Shown here: positions 17,892 to 27,327 of the stretch, piece after piece
Position numbering within the stretch: position 1 is the first letter of the stretch
How the letters are laid out: each line of letters begins with the position of its first letter
Source: Minwuia thermotolerans
GTDB lineage: Bacteria > Pseudomonadota > Alphaproteobacteria > Minwuiales > Minwuiaceae
Reading direction: 5' to 3'
NCBI GenBank assembly: GCA_021604565.1
Contig: BQJF01000009.1
Span: 1 to 64,000 of the forward strand
Length of the DNA stretch: 64,000 nucleotides
Translations under genes and position numbers: made by a program
The notes under the pieces: model-generated
The model's input: the letters and a program-made list of their open reading frames with translations, nothing else
The model's database searches: none
Told to the model about the DNA's origin: nothing

Positions 17892-18566
17892 ATGAAGATG
17901 CTGCACCGGAAAATCGCTGCCACCTTGCTGTTCTCGGGCGTCACGCTTTGTGCGATCCCTGCACATGCAGCGTTCCTCGAAGGTGTCGCCGCCTACAACA
18001 GCGGCGACTATGCCGCCGCCGCGGATATCTGGCGGGAGGATGCGGCCGCCGGAGATGCTGCGGCCCAGCGCAACCTCGGCCTGCTGTACCTGAACGGTCA
18101 GGGTGTGCCGAAGAACGAAGCGGCGGCAGCGGAATGGTTCCGGCGATCATCCGACCAGGGATTCCCGCGCGCCTCCGCCAACCTGGGGGAGATGTACCTG
18201 CGCGGTGTCGGCGTGCCACGTGATCCGGAACGGGCGGTGGAGTTCTTCCAGCGCGCGGCGGAGGCTGGCCTGGCAGAGGCACAGTACAATCTGGCCATCC
18301 TCACCGAGGCCGGATTTGGTGTCAGGAAAGATCTGGAACTTGCGCGCCGCTGGTTCCAGCGCGCGGCGGCTGGCGGACATGCACCCGCCCGTGAACGCCT
18401 GCGTCAGATGGCACCGCCACAGGCAGCTTCCGAAGGTGGCGATGAGGGCGCGGTCGATCCGTCTGAAGACCTGGCCGCGTCAGAGGACGAGGGACCGGAG
18501 GTCCAAAGGGCAGGTGACGGCGGGCTGATCGACAGCCTGAATGCCATGCTTTCCCCGTCGGGCTGA
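17892..18566 (+). CDS. Exported Sel1-repeat protein
   Basis: A 224-residue protein with signal peptide (cleavage near AHAAF, about residue 27) and three to four tandem Sel1-like (TPR-like) repeats, about 36 residues each: AAQRNLGLLYLNGQGVPKNE, ASANLGEMYLRGVGVPRDP and AQYNLAILTEAGFGVRKDL. An acidic low-complexity tail follows (DEGAVDPSEDLAASEDEG). Sel1 repeats mediate protein interaction; the partner is not known. Its position in the periplasm is inferred from the signal peptide. The 66-base gap to PhzF allows a separate promoter. Confidence 0.9.
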   Translation: MKMLHRKIAATLLFSGVTLCAIPAHAAFLEGVAAYNSGDYAAAADIWREDAAAGDAAAQRNLGLLYLNGQGVPKNEAAAAEWFRRSSDQGFPRASANLGEMYLRGVGVPRDPERAVEFFQRAAEAGLAEAQYNLAILTEAGFGVRKDLELARRWFQRAAAGGHAPARERLRQMAPPQAASEGGDEGAVDPSEDLAASEDEGPEVQRAGDGGLIDSLNAMLSPSG

Positions 18567-18716
18567 TGTCTTCACGACAATGCAGCGGTTTCAGCGCGAA
18601 AACTTCCCACGCGGCAACATCTGGCAATGAAACGTTGACGCCACTACATGATAGTGTGGAAAGGCCATGACGATTCCGCATGGTCTGACGGGACCATTTC
18701 GATCAGCATGACGAGC

Positions 18717-19619
18717 ATGAAAGACCCTTATTCCATATTGGGCGTGACGCGGGCTGCGTCGCAGGAAGAGATCAAGCGGGCCTATCGCGGACTGGCGAAG
18801 GAACTGCATCCTGACCGTCATCCCGGCGACAGTGCTGCCGCTGAGCGTTTCAAGGAAGTCTCCGCAGCCTACAACCTGCTCGGCGATGCGGCGCAGCGCG
18901 CCCGGTTTGATCGCGGCGAGATCGGTGCTGACGGCGCGGAGAAGGCACCGCATGGATACCACTATGCCAATGCCGGTGGGGCGGATGAATTCACCCGTGG
19001 TGGCTTTGGCGGTCCACGCGGGTTCGAGGATATCGTGGGCGACATCTTCGGCGGGTTCCGTGGCGGGCGCGGCGGGCCTGTCCGTGGACGTGACCGCAAG
19101 TACAGCCTGACCGTAGATTTTCTGGAGGCCGCGCGGGGCGGCAACCGTCGCCTGACCCTGCCCGGGGGCAAGACGCTGGATGTGCGCATTCCGGAGGGGC
19201 TGGAGGACGGCCAGCAGATCCGCCTGAAGGGCCAGGGCGACCAGCCCCAGGGCGGAACAGCGGGCGACGCGATGATCGAGGTATCGGTGCGGGCGCACCC
19301 GCTGTTCTCGCGCGATGGGCGGGACATCAATCTGGAACTGCCGATCTCCCTGCGCGAGGCGGTACTGGGGGCCAAGATCACCGCCCCCACGATCCATGGC
19401 GACGTGACGATCAGCATCCCGAAGGGCTCCAACGCCGGGCGTGTGCTGCGTCTCAAGGGACGCGGCATCCGCAATCCGAAGGACAACAGTGCCGGCGACC
19501 AGTACGTGAAGCTGAAGGTGGTGCTGCCGGAAGTGCCGGATGCCGAGCTGGAGAAGTTCGTGCGTGGCTGGCGGCAGGGCGAGGATCACGACCCCCGTGC
19601 GGGGCTGCGATCCGGCTGA
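18717..19619 (+). CDS. DnaJ-class (CbpA-like) co-chaperone
   Basis: A J-domain protein of about 300 residues: MKDPYSILGVTRAASQEEIK at the start, the essential HPD at residues 31-33, a glycine/phenylalanine-rich linker (GGFGGPRGFEDIVGDIFGGF), then the DnaJ C-terminal substrate-binding domains. No CXXCXGXG zinc fingers are present, so it is type II (CbpA-like) and not DnaJ itself. It should stimulate DnaK ATPase. ATG codons at 18708 and 18717 are both possible; the second gives the canonical start. SMP-30 follows after 43 bases. Confidence 0.93.
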   Translation: MKDPYSILGVTRAASQEEIKRAYRGLAKELHPDRHPGDSAAAERFKEVSAAYNLLGDAAQRARFDRGEIGADGAEKAPHGYHYANAGGADEFTRGGFGGPRGFEDIVGDIFGGFRGGRGGPVRGRDRKYSLTVDFLEAARGGNRRLTLPGGKTLDVRIPEGLEDGQQIRLKGQGDQPQGGTAGDAMIEVSVRAHPLFSRDGRDINLELPISLREAVLGAKITAPTIHGDVTISIPKGSNAGRVLRLKGRGIRNPKDNSAGDQYVKLKVVLPEVPDAELEKFVRGWRQGEDHDPRAGLRSG

Positions 19620-19662
19620 CAATGGCCAGCGACAGAGGCTGAAACCTGGGGAGGGGACAAGC

Positions 19663-20517
19663 ATGACTGCCAAGCGCGAATTGAAGGTTCTGGTGAGCGG
19701 TCTCCAGTTCGGGGAGGGGCCGCGCTGGCGCGGTGACCGGCTCTGGTACTCGGACTTCTATGCTCACATGGTCCGTACCGTCGACCTGAATGGTACCGTC
19801 CGCGATATCGTCGAAGTTCCCAATCAGCCGTCAGGTCTCGGATTCGATCCGCAAGGCCGCCTGCTCATCGTTTCGATGCTCGACCGCTTGCTGCTGCGGC
19901 TGGAGGGGGATGGCTCACTGACCACGGTCGGCGACCTCTCGGGCGTTGTCGCTGCCCCCTGCAATGACATGGTGGTGGATGCCGAAGGGCGGGCCTATGT
20001 CGGCAACTTCGGCTTCGAGCGGCACAAGGGCGAGGATCCGGCCACCACCAGCATGTGGCGGGTCGATCCCGACGGTTCTGTCCATGAGGCTGCGACGGAC
20101 CTGTTCTTTCCGAACGGCACGGTCATCACACCGGATGGCGGCACGCTGATCGTCGGCGAGACCTTCGGCAATCGGCTGACGGCCTTTGATCGCAGCCCTG
20201 ACGGCCGCCTGTCGAACAAGCGCATGTTCGCGGATACGCCGGGCGTGTTCCCGGACGGCATCTGTCTGGATGCAGAAGGCGCGATCTGGGTCGCGGATCC
20301 ACGCGGTCGCCGGGTTGTACGCGTGCTTGATGATGGACGCATTGCGGAGGAAGTGCCTCTGGAAGATCGGGGCGCCTATGCCTGCATGCTTGGCGGTCCG
20401 GAAATGCGCCACCTGTTCGTGATCACCAATCAGGACAGCGGTCCGGATGTCATCGGCAAGGGGCTGGGCCGGATCGAGGTGATGGAGGTCGAGGTGCCGG
20501 GCGCAGGCCTGCCCTGA
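19663..20517 (+). CDS. SMP-30/gluconolactonase/LRE family protein
   Basis: A six-bladed beta-propeller hydrolase-like protein of 284 residues. Likely metal ligands are the Glu in FGEGPRWRGD (about residue 18), the Asn in APCNDMVVDAEGRAYVGN and the Asp in DGICLDAEGAIWVAD. Members open sugar or other lactones; the true substrate here is unknown. The ATG follows GGGGAGGGG at a good distance. It ends 7 bases from the convergent plsY gene. No sugar pathway lies next to it. Confidence 0.9.
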   Translation: MTAKRELKVLVSGLQFGEGPRWRGDRLWYSDFYAHMVRTVDLNGTVRDIVEVPNQPSGLGFDPQGRLLIVSMLDRLLLRLEGDGSLTTVGDLSGVVAAPCNDMVVDAEGRAYVGNFGFERHKGEDPATTSMWRVDPDGSVHEAATDLFFPNGTVITPDGGTLIVGETFGNRLTAFDRSPDGRLSNKRMFADTPGVFPDGICLDAEGAIWVADPRGRRVVRVLDDGRIAEEVPLEDRGAYACMLGGPEMRHLFVITNQDSGPDVIGKGLGRIEVMEVEVPGAGLP

Positions 20518-20524
20518 CGCCGCG

Positions 20525-21154
20525 TTACTTCGCGCCGATCTTCGGTTCCTCGCCCTTCAGCAGTCGGGCGATGTTGGCGCGGTGCTTCATGAAGATGAAG
20601 GCCGCCAGCAGGATCGCCAGTTCCATGTGCAGATGGTCGTACCAGTACAGGGCATAGACGGGCGTCAGTGCGGCGCAGGTCAGCGCTGCCAGTGACGAAT
20701 AGCGGAAGATGACGGCAACCAGCACCCAGGTCGCGCAGGCCGCCGCGCCGACCATCGGGTGCATGGCCAGCGCGATACCCAGGAATGTCGCCACGCCCTT
20801 GCCGCCACGGAATCCCAGGAAGATGGGAAACAGGTGCCCGAGAAAGGCGGCGATCGCGGCCAGGACTGCCCCGTTCACCCCCAGGAAATGGTTCGCCAGC
20901 AGGACCGCGACCGCGCCCTTGCCGGCATCAAGCACCAGCGTCGCCGCCGCCAGGTCCTTGCGGCCCGTGCGCAGCACGTTTGTGGTGCCGATATTGCCCG
21001 ATCCGATGTTGCGCACGTCGCCCAACCCGGCGAGGCGAGTCAGCAGCAGTCCGAACGGTATGGATCCGATCAGATAGGCCACCGCGACCGCTGGCAGGAA
21101 CCAGGTCGGTGCCGCAAGGATCTGCGTGACGACGATGAAGAGGTCGGAATACAT
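20525..21154 (-). CDS. plsY: Glycerol-3-phosphate acyltransferase PlsY
   Basis: Inner-membrane enzyme that uses acyl-phosphate to acylate glycerol-3-phosphate, the first step of phospholipid synthesis. The 209-residue product has five hydrophobic helices and the three PlsY motifs: GSIPFGLLLTRLAGLGDVRN with IGSGNIGTTNVLRTGRK, LGHLFPIFLGFRGGKGVATFLG, and the C-terminal FIFMKHRANIARLLKGEEPKIG. A single-gene unit. Confidence 0.97.
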   Translation of the reverse strand: MYSDLFIVVTQILAAPTWFLPAVAVAYLIGSIPFGLLLTRLAGLGDVRNIGSGNIGTTNVLRTGRKDLAAATLVLDAGKGAVAVLLANHFLGVNGAVLAAIAAFLGHLFPIFLGFRGGKGVATFLGIALAMHPMVGAAACATWVLVAVIFRYSSLAALTCAALTPVYALYWYDHLHMELAILLAAFIFMKHRANIARLLKGEEPKIGAK

Positions 21155-21368
21155 CCCTGCGCCTTTCCAGCGGGTCCGTTCATGGATGACAGATGGGATG
21201 CCAGCTTTCCACCACTTGCCACCGAAAGTCCACTGTCCCGGCCCCGGCCCCGGACCGGGATCGCCCGCTATTGGAGCCTGAGCGGGCTCAGGTTCACCTT
21301 TTCATTGAGTCGTGTTCCGGCCCACAGCACAATCGTCCGGGTTGCTGACGCTTCATGGGGCGAGGGAC

Positions 21369-22484
21369 ATGAAGATCTTCTTTGCGACCAATCGTGATGT
21401 GGGAACATCCGATGCGGGTGTGTCGCTGGGCAATGGCATACACGGACGGGAGGGTGCGTTTCGGGTCGGCGAGATCGATGTCGTGCCTGCCGCCGGTACC
21501 TGGGTCGTCGATCCCGCGCGCTTGTCCCTGTCGCCGGAGACCATTGAGGAATCGGTGGTGGAGGGCAGGCTGGTCCGCAATGTCGTCGAACGGGGTTCGG
21601 ATCGCCTGTTTGCATCGGTTCGCGAGGCCGCGCTCAAGGAAGACACCGGTGATATCCTCATCCTGCTGCACGGCGCAGGCCATTCACTGGTTTCCAGTCT
21701 GGAAAACATGGCCCGCTGTGTGGAGCTCTACTCCGACCCGCATGAGCCTCTGCCTGCTGACCTGTCGGTTGGCAGGGTCTCGCCGCGTCGGCAGATGGTT
21801 CCATTCGCGCTCTGCTATCCGACCAACGGGCGGGCAAACCCGGTCGACTACTTTCTCGACAGAGGGGATGCGCGGCTCAGCGGTCTTGCCCTTGCCCGTA
21901 CCTTTGCGCGGCTCGTCAAGTTTGTCGCCGCACTGCGGCGGCAGGACCGGCGTCACATACGCATTCATCTGATGGCCCACAGCCTGGGAAACTTCGCCCT
22001 GAGGAATGCGATTCAGACCATTGTCCGGCGACCCGGGATGAGACCGGTACGCCTGTTTGATTCCATTTTCCTGCTGCATGCCGACGAGGACAGTGACGCA
22101 CTCTTCGACCCGGGAAAACTGGCGCCGCTGAGCCGGTTCACGGACCGGGTCGCGGTCTATTTCGACCGCTCCGATAAGCTGACGCGGCTCAGCGATGCGG
22201 TTCATGTCGACCGGCTGGGGCAGAAGGGGCCGCAGCGTGGACGCTGTCTCTCCGAACTGCCGTGTGAGGTCACTGCCATCGACTGCGGCGGCGCCACCTT
22301 CGATCTGCGCCCCGACATCCAGCGTCACCGGCACTATTTCGGTGCCAGGTCGGTCGTGGATGACATACGGCAGGTCATTGCGGGGCGTCCGCCGCACCAG
22401 GTCACGGGGCGGGAACCCGATCCGGCGCGACCGGGATTCTACAGGATCGTCGAGGGAAGCGCCGAATCAGTGCCGCCTCAATAG
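21369..22484 (+). CDS. DUF900-type alpha/beta hydrolase
   Basis: A 371-residue alpha/beta-hydrolase fold protein. It begins MKIFFATNRDVGTSDAGVSLGNG, the FATNR start common in this family. LILLHGAGHSL forms the oxyanion region and HLMAHSLGNFALRNAI holds the nucleophile serine (AHSLG) near residue 208. A likely catalytic His is in the C-terminal HRHYFGARSV segment. There is no signal peptide. Substrate unknown. Its stop region overlaps that of the acyl-CoA dehydrogenase on the other strand by 7 bases. Confidence 0.85.
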   Translation: MKIFFATNRDVGTSDAGVSLGNGIHGREGAFRVGEIDVVPAAGTWVVDPARLSLSPETIEESVVEGRLVRNVVERGSDRLFASVREAALKEDTGDILILLHGAGHSLVSSLENMARCVELYSDPHEPLPADLSVGRVSPRRQMVPFALCYPTNGRANPVDYFLDRGDARLSGLALARTFARLVKFVAALRRQDRRHIRIHLMAHSLGNFALRNAIQTIVRRPGMRPVRLFDSIFLLHADEDSDALFDPGKLAPLSRFTDRVAVYFDRSDKLTRLSDAVHVDRLGQKGPQRGRCLSELPCEVTAIDCGGATFDLRPDIQRHRHYFGARSVVDDIRQVIAGRPPHQVTGREPDPARPGFYRIVEGSAESVPPQ

Positions 22485-23644
22485 CTGCGCGGCAGTCCCA
22501 GTTTCCGTTCCGCGATGAAGTTCAGGATCATCTGCATCGAAACCGGCGCGATGCGGGAGATCATGACTTCGCGCATCAGGCGTTCGACGTGATATTCCTT
22601 GGCATAGCCCATGCCGCCATGGGTCAGTACCGCCTGCGTCGCGGCCTTGAAACCGGCTTCCGCGCCCAGATACTTCGCCGCATTGGCCTCCGCGCCGCAG
22701 GGCAGTCCCCGGTCGTAGAGATCGGCGGCCTTCATGCACATCATGTAGGCGGCTTCCAGCTCGGCCCAGTTCACGGCCAGGGGGTGCTGGATCGACTGGT
22801 TCATGCCGATGGGACGCCCGAAGACGACACGCTCCTTGGCGTATTCCACTGCGCGCTCCAGCGCCTGCTGGCCGATGCCGATGCCTTCGATGCCCACCAG
22901 GATGCGTTCCGGGTTGAGGCTGTGCAGCAGATAGTAGAAACCCTTGCCTTCCTCCCCGATCAGATCTTCCTTCGGGATCGGCAGTCCGTCGATGAAGACG
23001 GCATTCGAATCCACCGACTTGCGGCCCATCTTCGGAATCACCCGCGCCTCGATGTAGTCGCGGTTGAAGTCGGTATAGAACAGGCTGATCCCGTCCGTTG
23101 ACTTGGCGCAATCCTCCTTGGCCGTGGTCCGGGCCAGCAGCAGGATCTTGTTGGCTTCCTGCGCGGTTGATGTCCACATCTTGCGGCCATGGACGACGTA
23201 GCCCTTGTCGGTACGTTCCGCCTTCGTCTTGATGCTGGTGGTATCGAGGCCGGCATCCGGTTCCGTGACGCCGAAGCAGGTGATCTGCTCACCCTTGATC
23301 AGCGGTGGCAGGTGGCGCCGCTTCTGCTCCTCCGTTCCCATGACCACGATGGGGTGCGGGCCGAAGATGTTGATGTGCACGGCGGAGGCGGCACTCTGCG
23401 CACCGGGCGACTGCGCGATGGTGTGCATCATGATCGCGGCTTCCTTCACGCCGAGACCCGCACCGCCATATTCCTCCGGCATCGCGATGCCCAGCCAGCC
23501 GCCATCGGCCATGGCCTTGTGGAAGTCGTAGGGGAACTCACCGGTCTCGTCACGATCCAGCCAGTAGGCGTCGTCGAACGGCTCGCAGGTCTTGGCCACC
23601 GCGTCGCGGATCGCCTCCTGCTCCTCGGTCATCCTGAAATCCAT
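22478..23644 (-). CDS. Acyl-CoA dehydrogenase family protein
   Basis: FAD-dependent flavoprotein of 388 residues. Visible: EEYGGAGLGVKEAAIMMH, the FAD-binding CFGVTEPDAGLDTTS and MWTSTAQEANKILLLART segments, and the C-terminal GGMGYAKEYHVERLMREV. The segment that usually carries the catalytic Glu (YEGTSEIQ) reads RIAPVSMQMILNFIAERKLGLP, so the base must be elsewhere, as in a recognisable subfamily ending LGLPRSY. It has GGGGAGGA before the ATG. It is the last gene of the metY-hydrolase-MFS-dehydrogenase unit. Likely fatty or branched-acyl CoA oxidation, substrate unknown. Confidence 0.93.
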   Translation of the reverse strand: MDFRMTEEQEAIRDAVAKTCEPFDDAYWLDRDETGEFPYDFHKAMADGGWLGIAMPEEYGGAGLGVKEAAIMMHTIAQSPGAQSAASAVHINIFGPHPIVVMGTEEQKRRHLPPLIKGEQITCFGVTEPDAGLDTTSIKTKAERTDKGYVVHGRKMWTSTAQEANKILLLARTTAKEDCAKSTDGISLFYTDFNRDYIEARVIPKMGRKSVDSNAVFIDGLPIPKEDLIGEEGKGFYYLLHSLNPERILVGIEGIGIGQQALERAVEYAKERVVFGRPIGMNQSIQHPLAVNWAELEAAYMMCMKAADLYDRGLPCGAEANAAKYLGAEAGFKAATQAVLTHGGMGYAKEYHVERLMREVMISRIAPVSMQMILNFIAERKLGLPRSY

Positions 23645-23689
23645 CGTGTCCTCCCCAGAACCCGGTTGTTGCGCAAATGAAATCCCATC

Positions 23690-24949
23690 CTAGCGCGCCA
23701 CGAGGCGCGCAAGGAAGATGAACGGCACCCCGCCGATGATCAGGATTGCCGCACCCGTGTAGTAGAGGGCCGCGTAGCTGTCGCCTGCCTCCTGGATGAA
23801 GCCGCCGATCCAGGCTCCCAGCCCGCCCCCCGCGCCACCGGCGGCCAGCATCACACCGTAGATGCGGCCGAATGCAGGCCCCTGAAACAACCGCGATGCA
23901 ATGGACGAGATCATGGGGCCGCGACTGCCGAGTGTCAGGCCGAGGCAGACAATGGATCCGTAGAGCACGATGTTGTTCAGGTCGCCCGCCAGCGACAGGA
24001 ACCCGGCATAGGCCAGCAGGGTCAGGGCATAGGAGAGCGTTGACGCCGGGAGTACGCCGAACCGGTCCCCCAGAAAGCCGAAACCGATCATGCCGACCGG
24101 GGCCAGGGCACCGGTTATGCCGTACAGGCTGGCGGCGTCCAGCGGCGGGATGCCCACCGTCTGGAAATAGTCCACCTGCTGGGTGACGGCGACATAGACC
24201 CCGGCACCCGTGGTGGCATAGATCCAGGCCAGTCCCCAGAAATACCAGGTTACCATCGCGGCCTTGAGGGACGTGATCTGCTGACGCGCACCGGGCTCGG
24301 CGGAGCGCGTGACACTGCGGTTCGCGACCGCCGTACTGCCCGCAAGGAACCGCTTCCAGGGTGCGAACAGGACAACTGGCAGCACGATGGCGAGACCGAT
24401 CACGGCCAGCCAGCGATAGGCGAGTTGCCAGCCGAGTTCGTCGATCAGAAGCTGGGAGACCGGTGAGAAGACCAGAACGCCGATTCCCATCGACGAATGC
24501 ACAAGCCCCAGTGCGGCGGCACGGCGGCGGTCGAACCAGCGGCTGACCAGTGCGGCATGGGTCACGTTGCCCAGCATGGCGCCTGCGGTTCCGACGGCCA
24601 CACCATGACCGAGATAGAAACTCCACAGTCCGGCATCGGTACTGGCCAGCAGCATCCCGCCCACCATCATTGCCGTGCCGCAGAGGTAGACCGTGCGCGG
24701 TCCGTGACGGTCGAAGATCCAGCCGGCCAGCGGCGCGCCGATACCCCAGCAGGTCATGGCGATGGCGTAGATGGCGGTAAGCTGGTCCCGGTCCCAGTCG
24801 TGGCTCTGGTCCAGCGGGCGCAGCATGACCACAAAGCTGTCGAACATCCCGCGGGCAACCATGCCGAGGATGAAACAGAACAGCAGGACACCGACTGCGT
24901 CCCAGACGCTGGCACCGCCGGATGACGGTCGTGCCGGTTCCCGCGTCAT
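23690..24949 (-). CDS. MFS transporter (monocarboxylate/OFA-like)
   Basis: A 12-helix transporter of about 419 residues. The first helix, WDAVGVLLFCFILGMVARG, the loop 2-3 motif GWIFDRHGPRTVYLCG and the loop 8-9 region GFGFLGDRFGVLPAS are typical MFS; the overall pattern resembles monocarboxylate/oxalate-type carriers. I use the ATG at 24949; a TTG at 24982 would add 11 residues and overlap the upstream hydrolase gene by 11 bases. It may import the acid that the adjacent acyl-CoA dehydrogenase pathway degrades, but this is inference from position. Confidence 0.88.
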   Translation of the reverse strand: MTREPARPSSGGASVWDAVGVLLFCFILGMVARGMFDSFVVMLRPLDQSHDWDRDQLTAIYAIAMTCWGIGAPLAGWIFDRHGPRTVYLCGTAMMVGGMLLASTDAGLWSFYLGHGVAVGTAGAMLGNVTHAALVSRWFDRRRAAALGLVHSSMGIGVLVFSPVSQLLIDELGWQLAYRWLAVIGLAIVLPVVLFAPWKRFLAGSTAVANRSVTRSAEPGARQQITSLKAAMVTWYFWGLAWIYATTGAGVYVAVTQQVDYFQTVGIPPLDAASLYGITGALAPVGMIGFGFLGDRFGVLPASTLSYALTLLAYAGFLSLAGDLNNIVLYGSIVCLGLTLGSRGPMISSIASRLFQGPAFGRIYGVMLAAGGAGGGLGAWIGGFIQEAGDSYAALYYTGAAILIIGGVPFIFLARLVAR

Positions 24950-24971
24950 CTCCCTGAAACGCTCCGGTTCG

Positions 24972-25766
24972 TCAGATGCCAAGGGCTGGCTTCAGGGCGC
25001 GCATCACTGCCGTCGGCTGCTCCGTCATCATCATGTGGCCGCAGTCGGGAATGACGGTGGCGTCTGCTCCCTTGATCAGGCCGGCGAGTTTTCGCCCGAC
25101 CTTGGCCGGGGTCATGTTGTCGTTGGCGCCCAGTATCAGGTACGCCGGACAGGTCACTGCCGCCGCCGCAGCCTCCCCACCGTTGTAGGCATTGCAGATC
25201 GCCAGATGGCGGTGCATCACGCCGTGCGCCGCCTGCTGCACCACCCGCGTATCGGCACCCACCATCCACAGTCCCGGGACCTGGAAGCCGCCGATATGCG
25301 CGCGCCGGGCATGGGCCCAGTCGTTCATCAGGCCGATGGCGAGGGGCAGGTTGGTGTCCGCCGCATCAAGGAAGGCATCATTGACCGCCATTGGATAGCC
25401 GACACCCATCAGCACCAGTCGGCTCACCCGGTCGGGATTGTGCCCAGCCGTCTCCAGCGCGATCAGCGCGCCCATCGAATGGCCGACAAGTGCTGCCTTC
25501 TCCACCCCCAGCGTATCCAGCACGCGGATCAGCCAGTGGGATGCGTCGGAGATCGATTCGGGCAGGTCACCACCGGACTTGCCGCAGCCCGGCAGATCGA
25601 GCGACAGGACGCTCAACCCGTGATGCGCCAGATACCGGGTCTGCAGTGACCAGGCGAGATGGCTCATCGCGGCACCATGGATCATCACGACCACATCGCC
25701 GCTGGGGTCGAATTCCTTGCCGCCGGTATGGGCGTAGACGTCATGGCCATCGACTTGAAACATCAT
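24972..25766 (-). CDS. Alpha/beta-fold hydrolase
   Basis: A 264-residue alpha/beta hydrolase. MIHGAAMSHLAW is the oxyanion-hole segment, LVGHSMGALIALE has the nucleophile serine (GHSMG, about residue 97), and ILGANDNMTP and PDCGHMMMTE hold the likely catalytic Asp and His. Substrate unknown; esters or C-C bonds of ring-fission products are typical. It starts 6 bases after the metY stop, so it is co-transcribed with metY. Confidence 0.92.
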   Translation of the reverse strand: MMFQVDGHDVYAHTGGKEFDPSGDVVVMIHGAAMSHLAWSLQTRYLAHHGLSVLSLDLPGCGKSGGDLPESISDASHWLIRVLDTLGVEKAALVGHSMGALIALETAGHNPDRVSRLVLMGVGYPMAVNDAFLDAADTNLPLAIGLMNDWAHARRAHIGGFQVPGLWMVGADTRVVQQAAHGVMHRHLAICNAYNGGEAAAAAVTCPAYLILGANDNMTPAKVGRKLAGLIKGADATVIPDCGHMMMTEQPTAVMRALKPALGI

Positions 25767-25772
25767 GATCGC

Positions 25773-27083
25773 TTACTCCGCTGCCAGGGGAACGGCACGC
25801 TGCGCGGCGCGCAGGGCCTGTTTCAGGTCGTCGATCAGGTCGTCGGCATCTTCCATGCCGACAGACAGGCGGATCATGTCCTCCCCGATACCCGCAGCCT
25901 TCAGCGCTGCCGCATCCATCTGCTGGTGCGTTGTCGAGGCCGGGTGAATCACCAGTGACTTGGCATCCCCGACATTGGCGAGGTGGGAAAAGATGTTGAG
26001 CGCCTCGATGAAGGCACGACCGGCCTCCCGACCGCCCTGAACACCGAAGCTGAAGATGGCTCCGGCGCCCTTGGGCAGAAGCTGCCTTGCCCGTGCGTGA
26101 TCCGGATGGCTCTCCAGTTCGGGGTAGGAGACCCAGCTCACCGCATCGTTGCCGTCCAGGAACGTGGCGATCTTCCGCGCGTTCTCCACATGCCGTGGCA
26201 TGCGGACATGCAGCGTCTCCACCCCCTGCAGCAGGTAGAAGGCGTTCTGCGGGCTGAGGCAGGCACCGAAGTCACGCACACCCTCGCCACGCGCCCGCAT
26301 GGCAAAGGCGGCGGGGCCGTATTCCTCCCAGAAGTTCAGGCCGTGGTATCCGTCGTAGGGCTCTGTCAGGGTGGGGAACTTGCCGGACGCGGCCCAGTCG
26401 AAGGTGCCGCCGTCGATCAGCGCGCCGCCAATGGCAACCCCGTGACCGCCAAGGAACTTTGTCGCCGAATGCATGACGATGTCGGCCCCGTGCTCGAACG
26501 GGCGGAACAGATACGGCGTGGCAAAGGTATTGTCGATCATCAGCGGAATGCCGTTGTCGTGGGCGATCTTCGCCACGGCAGGCATGTCCATGATCTCCAG
26601 GCCGGGATTGCCCAGTGTCTCGCCGAAGACCAGACGCGTCTCCGGCCGGATCGCCTTCGCGAATCCCTCCGTGTCACGCGGATCGACGAAGGTCGTGGTG
26701 ATGCCGAAGCGGGGCAGGGTGTGGTGAAACATGTTGTGGCTGCCGCCGTAGACGGAGGCCGAGCTGACGATATGCCCGCCCTGGCCCATCAGCGTCGCGA
26801 TGCCCACATGCAGGGCGGCCTGACCGGAGGCGGTGCAGACAGCGCCGACCCCACCCTCCAGCGCGGCCAGCCGTTCCTCCAGCACCGCAACGGTCGGATT
26901 GGAGATTCGGGAATAGATGTGGCCCGGCGTTTCCATGTTGAACAGGGCCGCCGCATGATCCGTATCCTGAAAGACATAGGATGTGGTCATGTGAATCGGT
27001 ACGGCGCGCGCGCCGGTGACCGGGTCCGGATGCTGTCCGGCATGAAGGCCAAGCGTATCGAACTTCGGATACTTGGGTTTCAT
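25773..27083 (-). CDS. metY: O-acetylhomoserine aminocarboxypropyltransferase/sulfhydrylase
   Basis: PLP enzyme of the Cys/Met metabolism family that makes homocysteine from O-acetylhomoserine and sulfide. The ATG at 27083 (MKPKYPKFDTLGLHAGQHPD) gives 436 residues, the usual MetY length, and follows a GGAGGAGGAGAG sequence. The PLP lysine is in HSATKFLGGHG, and TTSYVFQDTDHAAALFN and AFNIFSHLANVGDAKSL-like blocks set it apart from MetB/MetC. It is preceded by a roughly 240-nt leader with an intrinsic-terminator hairpin, so expression is probably attenuated by sulfur amino-acid status. Confidence 0.95.
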   Translation of the reverse strand: MKPKYPKFDTLGLHAGQHPDPVTGARAVPIHMTTSYVFQDTDHAAALFNMETPGHIYSRISNPTVAVLEERLAALEGGVGAVCTASGQAALHVGIATLMGQGGHIVSSASVYGGSHNMFHHTLPRFGITTTFVDPRDTEGFAKAIRPETRLVFGETLGNPGLEIMDMPAVAKIAHDNGIPLMIDNTFATPYLFRPFEHGADIVMHSATKFLGGHGVAIGGALIDGGTFDWAASGKFPTLTEPYDGYHGLNFWEEYGPAAFAMRARGEGVRDFGACLSPQNAFYLLQGVETLHVRMPRHVENARKIATFLDGNDAVSWVSYPELESHPDHARARQLLPKGAGAIFSFGVQGGREAGRAFIEALNIFSHLANVGDAKSLVIHPASTTHQQMDAAALKAAGIGEDMIRLSVGMEDADDLIDDLKQALRAAQRAVPLAAE

Positions 27084-27211
27084 GGTGGCTCTCCTCCTCC
27101 AGCAGCGCGGCATGGCAACGGCTGCATGATCCGGGCGTTGCGGCCCGTCAGGCCGCATAAGTGCTGATCTTCAGACACCCAGTCTTGGGGCTGCATCCGA
27201 CCGGCGCAAAG

Positions 27212-27245
27212 AAAAAACCGCGCCCGTTGCCGGTCGCGGCTTTTT
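27212..27245 (-). terminator. Bidirectional hairpin terminator or attenuator in the metY leader
   Basis: A near-perfect hairpin (CCGCG-x-CCG, GCAA-type loop, CGG-x-CGCGG) is flanked by T tracts on both sides: six T on the minus strand and five T on the plus strand. On the minus strand it lies about 130 bases before the metY ATG and about 85 bases after the proposed promoter, the place expected for an attenuator. It could also be the end of an independent small RNA. Confidence 0.7.
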
Positions 27246-27327
27246 CGAGAAACTTAGTTTTCCCCTCAAGGCGTTGATCGCCCTGTTATTACGCGCCAGT
27301 CCCTGTCAACTCGGCTCCGCGTGCAGG

